Of a DNA stretch of 7,113 nt, positions 1 to 6,089 are shown in pieces. The stretch is from Treponema sp. (GTDB lineage: Bacteria; Spirochaetota; Spirochaetia; Treponematales; Breznakiellaceae). The notes beneath the pieces were generated by a model. The model had not been told where the DNA came from. It saw only the letters and a list, made by a program, of their open reading frames with translations, and searched no databases. Both the position numbers and the translations under genes were made by a program. The stretch spans positions 1 to 7,113 of the forward strand of contig JAIRZS010000156.1 in the NCBI GenBank assembly GCA_031267115.1, given 5' to 3'. How positions within the stretch are numbered: position 1 is the stretch's first letter; every line of letters starts with the position of its first letter.

Positions 1-777
1 GGCGTTGAAATTTTTATTTGCCGGGGGAATGTGATCAAGGGCGGCTGTTATGCCTTCGATAATATCGTCGATAAAGGTAAAATCGCGAAGCATGTTTCCG
101 TTGTTATATATTTCTATGGGTTTGTTATTGAAAATGGCGCTGGCAAATTTAAAATAGGCCATATCGGGACGCCCCCAGGGGCCGTAAACGGTAAAAAACC
201 GAAGCCCTGTACAGGGAATCCCAAAAAGGCCGGCATAGACGTGGGCCATAAGCTCGTTGGAGCGCTTTGTCGCGGCGTAAAGGCTGGCCGGGTGATCCGC
301 CGTGTCCGAAGCCGAGAAGGGGATTTTTTGATTTAAGCCATAGACTGAAGAACTGGACGCAAAAACAAGATGCTTTATTTTATAGTTTTTGCACGCCTCA
401 AGAACATTGAGAAAACCCGTGATGTTGCTTTCGATATAGGCATGGGGGTTTTCAAGGCTGTAACGCACCCCGGCCTGCGCGGCGAGGTTGCAGACATAGT
501 CGAACTTCCCCGTTTCGAAAAGTTTAAACAGCGATTTCCCGTCGGTTAAATCCAGTTTGGCAAATGAATAATTGGCAATGCTCCCGCTGTCTACAGTTTT
601 GCCGCCGGCGATTTCTTCGCGTTTTATGCCTGAATGGCTGAGCCGCGCGTATTTTAAATTAATGTCGTAATAGCTGTTTATGTTATCAATGCCGGTAACG
701 GTATGCCCGGCGGACGCCAGCTTTTCACAGAGATGCATGCCGATAAAGCCGGCGGCGCCTGTTACCAGGATTTTCAC
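1..777 (-). CDS. UDP-glucuronate 4-epimerase, NAD-dependent epimerase/dehydratase family (3' end beyond window)
   Basis: This extended short-chain dehydrogenase most likely interconverts UDP-glucuronate and UDP-galacturonate using bound NAD, in the cytoplasm, for surface polysaccharide synthesis. The 259 visible residues hold the Rossmann motif GAAGFIG (residues 7-13), the NAD-ribose acid D31, NLAAQAGVRYS (97-107), the catalytic serine stretch ASSSSVYG (140-147) and the YAATK catalytic Tyr/Lys (Y167, K171). SYYDINLK (36-43) and VYGPWGRPDM (197-206) are the signatures that separate glucuronate epimerases of the LpsL/CapI type from GalE. The C-terminus (the family is usually about 320-350 aa) lies outside the window. 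The GTG start at 777 is chosen because the next Met (residue 14) would cut off the Rossmann motif. GGAG lies at 791-788, and GTG overlaps the upstream ugd stop as GTGA, which implies coupled translation. The preceding UDP-glucose dehydrogenase supplies its substrate, which supports the call. Another UDP-sugar epimerase or decarboxylase is possible but less likely. Confidence 0.9.
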   Translation of the reverse strand, partial: MKILVTGAAGFIGMHLCEKLASAGHTVTGIDNINSYYDINLKYARLSHSGIKREEIAGGKTVDSGSIANYSFAKLDLTDGKSLFKLFETGKFDYVCNLAAQAGVRYSLENPHAYIESNITGFLNVLEACKNYKIKHLVFASSSSVYGLNQKIPFSASDTADHPASLYAATKRSNELMAHVYAGLFGIPCTGLRFFTVYGPWGRPDMAYFKFASAIFNNKPIEIYNNGNMLRDFTFIDDIIEGITAALDHIPPANKNFNA

Positions 778-2108
778 CGCTTGCCCACTCCAAAGTAGCG
801 GAGGCCTGCCTTTTCCGCTTCCTCGCGTTTATAAACATTACGGAAATCAAAGAAAAAGGGCAGGGCGAGCAGTTTTTTGACTTTAACAAGATCAAGGTTC
901 CTGAACTGGTTCCATTCGGTCAGCAGTACCAGCGCCGCGGCGCCTTCCAGCGCGTCGTATTCATCGGAGGCAAAGCAAACCGCGCCCCTGAAGGATTCAA
1001 GCCGCCAGGCCGCCTCCTTCATGGCTGCGGGATCGTAAAGGCGCAGCAGCGCCCCGCTGCGGATCAATTCGCCGCAGATGGTGATGGCCGGGGATTCCCG
1101 CATGTCGTCGGTATTAGGCTTAAAGGCAAGGCCGAGGACGGCAATGGTTTTTCCCGTGACGGAACCGGGGCCCCCAAGGGCATCTTCTATTTTTCTAACC
1201 ATCCGCAGCTTTTGCGACTCATTGGCTTTTATCGTTGTTTCGACAATATTCTGGACTTCCCCGGCATCGCGGCCTATTCTCGCCAGCGCCCTGGTGTCTT
1301 TGGGAAAGCACGAACCCCCGTAGCCGGGGCCGGCGTGGAGAAATTTTGAGCCTATCCGCCCGTCTTTGCCCATAGCCTTGGCTACATCCTGCACATTTGC
1401 GCCGGTTTTTTCGCACAGGTTGGCTATCTCGTTGATAAAGCTTATCTTTACCGCGAGAAAAGCGTTGGAGGCGTATTTTATCATCTCCGCCGATTCTACA
1501 TTCGTTTCGATATAGGGGGTTTCGTTCAGATACAGGGACCGGTACACTTCTTTCATGAGTTCCCGGGCCCGCCCGCTGTCGCTACCGATTACTACCCGGT
1601 CAGGGTGGGTAAAGTCAAAAACCGCCGAACCTTCCCGGAGGAATTCCGGATTGGAAACAACATCGCAGGGAATATCCAGTTTCCGTTTTTCAAGTTCCCC
1701 GCGAATCCACGCGGAAACCTTGCTCCCGGTACCGACAGGGACTGTGCTCTTGTTGACCACGACGGTATAGCTGTTGATAAGCTGCCCTATTTCCCGCGCG
1801 GCGGCCTCCACATGGCTGAGATCTGCGCCGCCGTCTTCCGCGGGCGGGGTGCCGACGGCGATAAATACCACATTGGTTTCCCTGATTGCGAAGGCCATGT
1901 CCGTGGTAAACATGAGCCTTCCGGCCTTGATGTTCCGTTCTATCACGGCGTCAAGCCCCGGTTCGTAGATGGGGACGATCCCTTTTTTAAAGGATTCTAT
2001 TTTGTCCGCATTACTGTCGACACAGATTACCCGGTTGCCGAAGTCCGCGAGACAGGCGCCCGAAACGGAACCGACATAGCCGGTTCCTATTACCGCGATA
2101 TTCGCCAT
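774..2108 (-). CDS. ugd: UDP-glucose 6-dehydrogenase
   Basis: Oxidises UDP-glucose to UDP-glucuronate with two NAD+ in the cytoplasm, providing the acidic sugar donor used by the next gene. The 444 residues match the usual family length. In order: N-terminal NAD-binding motif GTGYVG (8-13), STVPVGT (121-127), NPEFLREGSA (153-162) with the substrate-binding and catalytic glutamate region, K211 in MIKYASNAF, GPGYGGSCFPKDT (260-272) with the catalytic nucleophile C267, and the C-terminal UDP-binding GLAFKPNTDDMRESPA (326-341). All catalytic residues I can place are present, so it should be active. The ATG at 2108 has AGGGG at 2120-2116, seven bases away. It follows the outer-membrane protein gene after 21 bases, and its TGA overlaps the GTG start of the epimerase. 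UDP-N-acetyl-mannosamine dehydrogenase is a related family, but the residues fit the UDP-glucose enzyme better. Confidence 0.96.
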   Translation of the reverse strand: MANIAVIGTGYVGSVSGACLADFGNRVICVDSNADKIESFKKGIVPIYEPGLDAVIERNIKAGRLMFTTDMAFAIRETNVVFIAVGTPPAEDGGADLSHVEAAAREIGQLINSYTVVVNKSTVPVGTGSKVSAWIRGELEKRKLDIPCDVVSNPEFLREGSAVFDFTHPDRVVIGSDSGRARELMKEVYRSLYLNETPYIETNVESAEMIKYASNAFLAVKISFINEIANLCEKTGANVQDVAKAMGKDGRIGSKFLHAGPGYGGSCFPKDTRALARIGRDAGEVQNIVETTIKANESQKLRMVRKIEDALGGPGSVTGKTIAVLGLAFKPNTDDMRESPAITICGELIRSGALLRLYDPAAMKEAAWRLESFRGAVCFASDEYDALEGAAALVLLTEWNQFRNLDLVKVKKLLALPFFFDFRNVYKREEAEKAGLRYFGVGKR

Positions 2109-2129
2109 CGGTATTCCCCTTTTTTCCCT

Positions 2130-3809
2130 TTAAAAATGATGCCCTATGCCGATAAAAAATTCGTCCCACTTGTTGGGCTTGCCGGCCTTTATGGTGGCGT
2201 TGACATCGTAGCCGACGCTGAAGCGAAGGTACAAACTGCGGAAAGTAAGGGGGAAGATAATCACTTCAAACCCCGCGCCCATGGCGGGTTTTGACGCAAA
2301 GCCGGTATTGTTTACCGGGTCGTTCAGAAAGGCCATATCAAAAAACGGCGAAACATGAAGATCAAAATCAAAGATGCGGAGCCGGGAAGTGTTAAACCAT
2401 TGCGACGGGACAAAACGCAAAACCCGTAACGGCAGATCCAGGTTCAGGGAAAGCATGGAGTCGGCGCACAAGCTCTTGTCAAGAACGCCCCGGATCACGT
2501 CGCCGGCGGTCTTGGTATATCCGTCAAGCCATTGGCGATACTGCAATCTGCCTGACATGCCGAGGAATCCGGTAAAAGTATGATGATAGGCCGTGGAAAT
2601 GTCATAGTAAATTTCCCAGTCCTGCTTGTAGAAATTATAGGTATTGTTGTTGCTGACAGATGCGTCAATGCCTCTGCGGAAATTATCGATCCAGTCGATA
2701 CGGCCAAAACCCAGGCTGTGGCCCAGAGTCATTGCTGGCCCCCGCCGCAAATCATCGATATAGCCCCGGCCCGCGGGAAGGTAGTTTACCTGCCCGGTCA
2801 GTTTAGGCGTATAGATAAGCCTTCCAAAACGGCCTATTTCGAGCGGGGTAGGAATTTTCCAGGAAACGTAAGTCGCGCTGGTAAAATAAACCTGCAGCCA
2901 TTGCTCTCCGTGGATGCTTTCGACATAGTCGTCGGGGTATACTTTCAGGTTGTCTTCGTGGACGGTGACGGACTGGTCAAAGCCGAATGTGGCGGTAGTA
3001 AAACCCACGGGCAATTCCAGGGAAAGCCCGGTAGTGTTTTTGTAGAAGAGGGGTTCCTTATAGACATACGAAAATTCATGATCGAAATTTACATTCCAGT
3101 TGAGGTTAAAGGCCCTGAAAGGAATGTCCGAGTCTATCATGAAATTGGTAGCGCCTCTGGAAAGATTCCAGAGTCTGTCGGCGTCCAGCGTATACCCAAG
3201 ATCAATGCGGAGGGGGCTTAGGGTGCCAAAAAAATTGTAATCCCGGGCTTTCAGGGTAAGTTCGAAACCGTTATTGCTGTCGTATTGCGGTTTGGGAAGT
3301 ACGATTATATTCCAGGTATCCCTTGTAATGATAAGCAGATCAACCGGAATGGAACCGTCTTCAAGAGCGGCGCCTTCAAAGAAAAGAATATTGGCGGATT
3401 GCAGGGCGCGCTGGTTCATCAAAAGCTGAATTTTATCCAGACGGTATTCCTCAAGCGCCTTCCTGCCTGTAATCCGTTCCCCCTGGGAAATTTCCGAATG
3501 GTAGAGAAGGGCGAATTTACGGGTAGCTCCGGTTATGTCAAAATCAATATTACGGATAAAGAATACCGTATTGTCATTATCGGGCGTTTCCCCTTCCATG
3601 CTCAGACCGGCGGCAGCGCCGTCGCCGCTGCCGGAGCCGGATTCGGCGGCAAAACTGCCGCCGTCAGCGCCGGTTTCCGCGTCATCGCCGACCGGGGCCG
3701 TATCCGCGGGGGCTTCGGGGGAAAACGCGTCTTCCTGGGCGGCGGCCCGGAAAGGTGTAAAAAACAGAAACAAAACTAATACCGCGAAAAAATATCCGGA
3801 GGGTTTCAT
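2130..3809 (-). CDS. Outer-membrane beta-barrel protein with POTRA-like N-terminal domain (Omp85/BamA-TamA-like)
   Basis: No characterised orthologue recognised. The 559 residues begin with a Sec signal peptide (basic start, hydrophobic core about 7-20, cleavage near AAA-Q at 22-25). An acidic Gly/Ala/Ser-rich, probably disordered linker follows (about 26-78). Residues about 80-175 resemble one POTRA unit: FFIRNIDFDITG, then GERITG, a helix with LDKIQLLMNQRAL, and a closing strand VDLLIITRDTWNIIVLP. From about 180 to the end, alternating aromatic/hydrophobic strands look like a membrane beta-barrel, and the last residue is Phe (GIGHHF), the usual outer-membrane barrel C-terminus. It would insert in the outer membrane with the POTRA part in the periplasm. 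BamA has five POTRAs and TamA three, so this is not a standard BamA. ATG at 3809 has GGGAG at 3823-3819 and overlaps the aroB stop as ATGA. A role in export or assembly of surface material is inference from its neighbours only. Confidence 0.75.
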   Translation of the reverse strand: MKPSGYFFAVLVLFLFFTPFRAAAQEDAFSPEAPADTAPVGDDAETGADGGSFAAESGSGSGDGAAAGLSMEGETPDNDNTVFFIRNIDFDITGATRKFALLYHSEISQGERITGRKALEEYRLDKIQLLMNQRALQSANILFFEGAALEDGSIPVDLLIITRDTWNIIVLPKPQYDSNNGFELTLKARDYNFFGTLSPLRIDLGYTLDADRLWNLSRGATNFMIDSDIPFRAFNLNWNVNFDHEFSYVYKEPLFYKNTTGLSLELPVGFTTATFGFDQSVTVHEDNLKVYPDDYVESIHGEQWLQVYFTSATYVSWKIPTPLEIGRFGRLIYTPKLTGQVNYLPAGRGYIDDLRRGPAMTLGHSLGFGRIDWIDNFRRGIDASVSNNNTYNFYKQDWEIYYDISTAYHHTFTGFLGMSGRLQYRQWLDGYTKTAGDVIRGVLDKSLCADSMLSLNLDLPLRVLRFVPSQWFNTSRLRIFDFDLHVSPFFDMAFLNDPVNNTGFASKPAMGAGFEVIIFPLTFRSLYLRFSVGYDVNATIKAGKPNKWDEFFIGIGHHF

Positions 3810-4995
3810 GTATCGGTACTCCCATTCAGAATTAATTTAAGCCGGGGATCATCGCAGGAAACAGGAACAAGAGCGGCCCCTCTTTCCGCCGGAAGGACAA
3901 AAACGCCTTTTCCGGCTTTTTTCTTTTTGTCGCTCGCCAGGGCGCGCAGCAATTTGTCCGTATCGGGCGCCAGGGGGTGGGGGGCTTTTATTTCGTATCC
4001 GTAAGACCGGACAAGCTCCGTAATCTCCTCCACCCTGGCCCGGGGGTGATGCCGCACAGCCTGCCAAGCCCGGCGGCCCGCACCATGCCCCAGGCAACCG
4101 CCTCGCCGTGGGTAATTTTGCCCAGCCCGGCCGCCGCTTCCAGTGCGTGGCCGAAACTGTGCCCCAGGTTGAGCAAGGCCCGCCGCGTACCGGTCTCTTT
4201 CGGGTCCGCTTCCACAATTCTCCCTTTAATTTCCATGGACCGGGCGATGAGCGGCGCGAGGGCTTCCCCGCAGGAAAGAAGAAGCCCGTCCGCGGTTTGG
4301 CCGGGCCCTTCCAGCCCGGCAGTGAAACTACCGCGCAGGCTTGCCGCTTTTTCGAACATCGCGTTATCATCATCCAGAACCGCGGTTTTGATCAGTTCCG
4401 CCATACCGGACTTCCATTCGGCTTTAGGCAGGGTGGCAAGGCTTTCCATTGCCAGGTAAACCGCCTGCGCGGGATAAAAAGTACCGGCCATATTTTTTAT
4501 CCCAAAAAGATCAAAGCCGGTTTTGCCGCCCAGGGCCGCGTCCGCCATACCCAGAAGGCTGGTAGAAACCAGGCAGAGCCTTGCCCCCCTCATGTATACC
4601 GACGCGGCGAACGCCGTCAGATCGCTTATCACGCCGCCGCCGACGCCGATAAAAAGGGAATCCCTGCCCAGGCCGGCCCTGTGCGCGGCGAGAAGTATCT
4701 TCTCAATAGAAAGCCAGTTTTTTTCGCTTTCGCCGGGGGGAAGCACGCAAACCGGGGCCCCGCCGGAAATTTTTCCGGCAAAAAAGGCGGTATTGCCGTC
4801 GCACACCAGGAGGGCGCCGGAAACACCCAGCCCCGCTTCGTCAAAGCCCGCCTCAATCTCCCCGGGCGACGGCAGGGCGGCGCCAAAGAAAAGGCGGGTC
4901 TCGCCCCCGGCAGGGCCGAAACGGAAACGGTATTCGCGGGTTTTTACCAAACCGCCCAAATCGCTCGCTTTATCTAAACGGTTTAAATCGTTCAA
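3806..4995 (-). pseudogene. aroB: 3-dehydroquinate synthase, reading frame broken by one base near 4039-4046
   Basis: Intact AroB converts DAHP to 3-dehydroquinate, the second step of the shikimate pathway, with NAD and a divalent metal. The first frame (335 codons to the stop at 3988) holds FIGVGGGVISDLTAFAA (115-131), D152, GGKT with K158, K167-N168, metal ligands E200 (GMAELIK), H279 (LNLGHSFGHALEA) and H296 (ITHGEAVAWGM), plus K203, R272, N276 and H283. After residue 318 it turns into a non-family tail. The family C-terminus continues in another frame from about 4041 to 3806 (RARVEEITEL onward), including the conserved Lys in ASDKKKK. Restoring one base gives about 396 aa. Its stop overlaps the next gene as ATGA, which confirms that the second frame belongs here. 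The TTG start at 4995 overlaps the regulator stop (TTGA) and has no clear Shine-Dalgarno; a second TTG at 4950 is possible. The break may be a real mutation, a homopolymer error or recoding. Confidence 0.85.
4039..4046 (-). other. Frameshift site in aroB
   Basis: On the coding strand the codons ATC ACC CCC GGG run through C5 (4046-4042) followed by G3 (4041-4039). The family sequence before this point is in one frame and the family sequence after it is in the -1 frame. One extra base in either run would make a continuous AroB reading ...LCGITPRARVEEITEL.... No canonical X-XXY-YYZ slippery heptamer is present in the zero frame, and a run of five is short for transcriptional slippage. Confidence 0.8.
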
Positions 4996-5594
4996 TTTGC
5001 GGCGGAGGCGGGCATATCCGCCGGGTTTAATTCCGGGCTGCTCAGCATCATGCGGAAAAGGAAAAGGGTATGCCGTTTTGACGCCGCGTCCTGGCCGATT
5101 TTCTCGACAGGTATGGTTTCGGAATAAACCACCAGGGTTTTGTCTCTTAAAGACTTGAGCGTCGACATATCCGCCGCCTTAAAGAAGCTTAAGCCGTAAT
5201 ACTGGCAGGAATGTTCCACAATAAATTCAAGATCGCTTGCCCCGATAAGCAGGACCGTGGTAAGGTCTTTCTTCTTCGCCTTGACAATAGCTTCGTCAAT
5301 GCTGTCCTTATAGAACGCCACATTCTTGATGGTCCGTTTAAAATACCGGTAGCTGCGGTGGACAATCTCGTTCAGCCCGTCCAGCGTAATAGCGTACTGG
5401 ATATTCCGGCTGTTAAGTTTTTTTATGGTAATCCAGCCCTTCCTCGCAAGCCGCTTCAGGATGGAGTTGGTCATTCCCAGGGATGTCCCGGCAACCTGGG
5501 CAAGATCCCGCTGGCGGGGGGAAAGCTCCTGTTCGAGAGAATCGTAAATATTTTCCAGAATGATAAATTCCGTATCGGGCGCTTCGTTTTCCAT
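4992..5594 (-). CDS. Winged helix-turn-helix (MarR-like) transcriptional regulator
   Basis: First gene of the minus-strand operon, 200 residues, no named orthologue recognised. Residues about 10-75 look like a winged helix. A helix ILENIYDSLEQE is followed by SPRQRDLAQVAG, then a probable recognition helix SLGMTNSILKRLARKGWI (38-55), and a wing with KKLNSRNIQYAIT leading to LDGLNEIV. The arrangement matches MarR-type and related DNA-binding domains. Residues about 90-180 form an alpha/beta-looking second domain (TTVLLIGASDLEFIVEHS, TLVVYSETIPVEKIG) that I cannot assign; it might sense a ligand or bind a partner. It has no signal peptide or membrane segment, so it is cytoplasmic. The likely role is control of this polysaccharide/envelope operon, possibly of itself (inference from position). 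The ATG at 5594 lacks a clear Shine-Dalgarno. A MITE-like element ends 18 bases upstream. The TGA at 4994-4992 overlaps the TTG start of aroB. Confidence 0.75.
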   Translation of the reverse strand: MENEAPDTEFIILENIYDSLEQELSPRQRDLAQVAGTSLGMTNSILKRLARKGWITIKKLNSRNIQYAITLDGLNEIVHRSYRYFKRTIKNVAFYKDSIDEAIVKAKKKDLTTVLLIGASDLEFIVEHSCQYYGLSFFKAADMSTLKSLRDKTLVVYSETIPVEKIGQDAASKRHTLFLFRMMLSSPELNPADMPASAAN

Positions 5595-5604
5595 CGTATT
5601 TTGA

Positions 5605-5612
5605 AAAAATTG
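5605..5612. repeat. Target site duplication, left copy
   Basis: AAAAATTG directly adjoins the left terminal inverted repeat of the MITE-like element and is identical to 5775-5782. It lies within A6TTG, so one extra A is not part of the duplication. Confidence 0.8.
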
Positions 5613-5644
5613 ATAACTATTCAGCCACCTGTGGGGATAGCGAA

Positions 5645-5688
5645 AATCGGCGGAATGAAGGGGCTTTTAGCCCCGAAATGAGCCGATT
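5645..5688. repeat. Two-tier hairpin inside the MITE-like element
   Basis: An outer stem AATCGGC (5645-5651) pairs with GCCGATT (5682-5688). An inner stem GGGGCT (5660-5665) pairs with AGCCCC (5669-5674) around a TTT loop. The two stems are separated by purine-rich internal loops GGAATGAA and GAAATGA. The fold is possible in RNA from either strand. Confidence 0.75.
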
Positions 5689-5695
5689 GGGAGCG

Positions 5696-5717
5696 AAAGG
5701 GGGCGATAGCCCCCTTT
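5696..5717. repeat. Perfect 9-bp GC-rich hairpin, possible weak terminator
   Basis: AAAGGGGGC (5696-5704) pairs with GCCCCCTTT (5709-5717) around a GATA loop. On the plus strand the stem is followed by TTTGTT, so it could act as a weak intrinsic terminator in that direction. On the minus strand no clean T-run follows, so an attenuator for the operon is not well supported. Confidence 0.65.
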
Positions 5718-5722
5718 GTTAA

Positions 5723-5758
5723 AGCGTTAGAGAACAAGAAAAGTTCTGAAATTACGCT
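5723..5758. repeat. Nested hairpin at the right end of the MITE-like element
   Basis: The outer arms AGCGT (5723-5727) and ACGCT (5754-5758) enclose the inner arms AGAAC (5731-5735) and GTTCT (5743-5747). It adds to the hairpins at 5645-5688 and 5696-5717, so nearly the whole element is self-complementary. Confidence 0.6.
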
Positions 5759-5774
5759 ACGACTAAATAGTTAC

Positions 5775-5782
5775 AAAAATTG
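5775..5782. repeat. Target site duplication, right copy
   Basis: AAAAATTG directly adjoins the right terminal inverted repeat (5763-5774). Eight of eight bases match the left copy at 5605-5612. Confidence 0.8.
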
Positions 5783-5791
5783 CGGAATTTG

Positions 5792-5820
5792 GGGACAATT
5801 ATCCTATTTTATTTTATAAT
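5792..5820 (+). promoter_or_regulatory. Promoter-like sequence on the plus strand
   Basis: GGGACA (5792-5797) and a perfect TATAAT (5815-5820) are separated by 17 bases. It overlaps the opposed minus-strand candidate, so only one could be occupied at a time. No convincing gene follows before the omega gene at 6283. The match may be a chance result of local A/T richness. Confidence 0.3.
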
Positions 5821-5827
5821 GTTACAA
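5798..5827 (-). promoter_or_regulatory. Candidate sigma-70 promoter of the regulator/aroB/ugd operon
   Basis: On the minus strand a -35-like TTGTAA (5827-5822), an 18-base A/T-rich spacer and a -10-like GATAAT (5803-5798) point towards the regulator. With the MITE-like element present the leader would be about 195 bases. Taking out the element and one duplicate would place the -10 only about 34 bases from the ATG, a normal promoter distance, which supports this as the ancestral promoter. No experimental support. Confidence 0.45.
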
Positions 5828-5882
5828 AATGACCCATGCGGGGGTATTCAGGCGGCCGAAACACGCTCCGGACCCTGCACGG

Positions 5883-5903
5883 TTTGTTCAATTATTGAAC
5901 AAA
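5883..5903. promoter_or_regulatory. Perfect palindrome, candidate operator
   Basis: Arms TTTGTTCAAT (5883-5892) and ATTGAACAAA (5894-5903) are perfect around a single central T. A perfect A/T-rich palindrome of this length with a one-base centre is typical of a binding site for a dimeric winged-helix or TetR-like protein and unsuitable as an RNA hairpin because the loop is too small. The operon's own MarR-like regulator is the obvious candidate ligand, but that is inference: the site lies about 55 bases upstream of the candidate minus-strand -35. Confidence 0.55.
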
Positions 5904-6014
5904 CATACTACAGAAAAAAAGAAAAGGCAAGAGCGCACGTACTTTTGCCGCCGTACCGGCTCGGCGGTTCAGGATTTCGGGGATTCTCATATATAGAATA
6001 TGAATCTGGGCGCA

Positions 6015-6037
6015 TTTCCGGCGCTCCGCGCCGGAAA
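6015..6037. repeat. REP-like palindrome, copy 1
   Basis: TTTCCGGCGC (6015-6024) pairs perfectly with GCGCCGGAAA (6028-6037) around a TCC loop. Its 16-base core CCGGCGCTCCGCGCCG (6018-6033) recurs exactly at 6074-6089. There is no convincing T-run on either side, so a terminator role is unlikely. Confidence 0.7.
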
Positions 6038-6073
6038 CCGGGCTTTGCGGAGCTGCGCGTATCCGCTCCGGCC

Positions 6074-6089
6074 CCGGCGCTCCGCGCCG
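6074..6089. repeat. REP-like palindrome, copy 2
   Basis: An exact second copy of the 16-base core of the palindrome at 6018-6033, starting 56 bases later; stem CGGCGC/GCGCCG with a TCC loop. Between the copies, CGGAGC (6048-6053) can pair with GCTCCG (6065-6070). This gives a three-hairpin cluster resembling the paired REP arrangements of other bacteria. Confidence 0.6.

Larger units (their letters stand above)
5613..5774. mobile_element. MITE-like non-autonomous element with IS66-type ends
   Basis: 162 bases without coding capacity. The left end reads ATAACTATTCAG (5613-5624) and the complement of the right end reads GTAACTATTTAG (5774-5763): 10 of 12 match, and both differences are transitions. 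The element is flanked by a perfect 8-base direct repeat AAAAATTG at 5605-5612 and 5775-5782. Ends beginning GTAA and 8-base target duplications are known features of the IS66 family, so I infer mobilisation by an IS66-type transposase encoded elsewhere. The inside is almost entirely made of hairpins (see separate entries). It lies 18 bases upstream of the regulator start codon, so it separates that gene from the promoter-like sequence at 5798-5827. Mobile origin is well supported by the TIR plus target duplication; the IS66 assignment is less sure. Confidence 0.8.

Noticed and set aside
1605..2294. Plus-strand open frame (229 codons) opposite ugd and its junction with the barrel gene
   Set aside because: It shadows ugd, whose motifs are unambiguous, and crosses a gene boundary.
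4039..4046. Programmed -1 ribosomal frameshifting in aroB
   Set aside because: Single-codon slippage on CCC is conceivable, but there is no canonical heptamer and no clear downstream stem-loop, and AroB is not known to need recoding. A mutation or homopolymer error is simpler.
4108..4977. Long plus-strand open frame (289 codons) opposite aroB
   Set aside because: The minus strand encodes recognisable AroB motifs over the same stretch. The plus frame is a shadow produced by high G+C codon use.
5696..5717. Intrinsic terminator or attenuator of the minus-strand operon
   Set aside because: On the minus strand the stem is followed by TTTCGCTCCC, not a T-run. It is better explained as part of the MITE-like element.
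5605..6089. CRISPR array
   Set aside because: The repeated hairpins are few, differ in sequence and are unevenly spaced. There are no regular repeat-spacer units and no cas genes.
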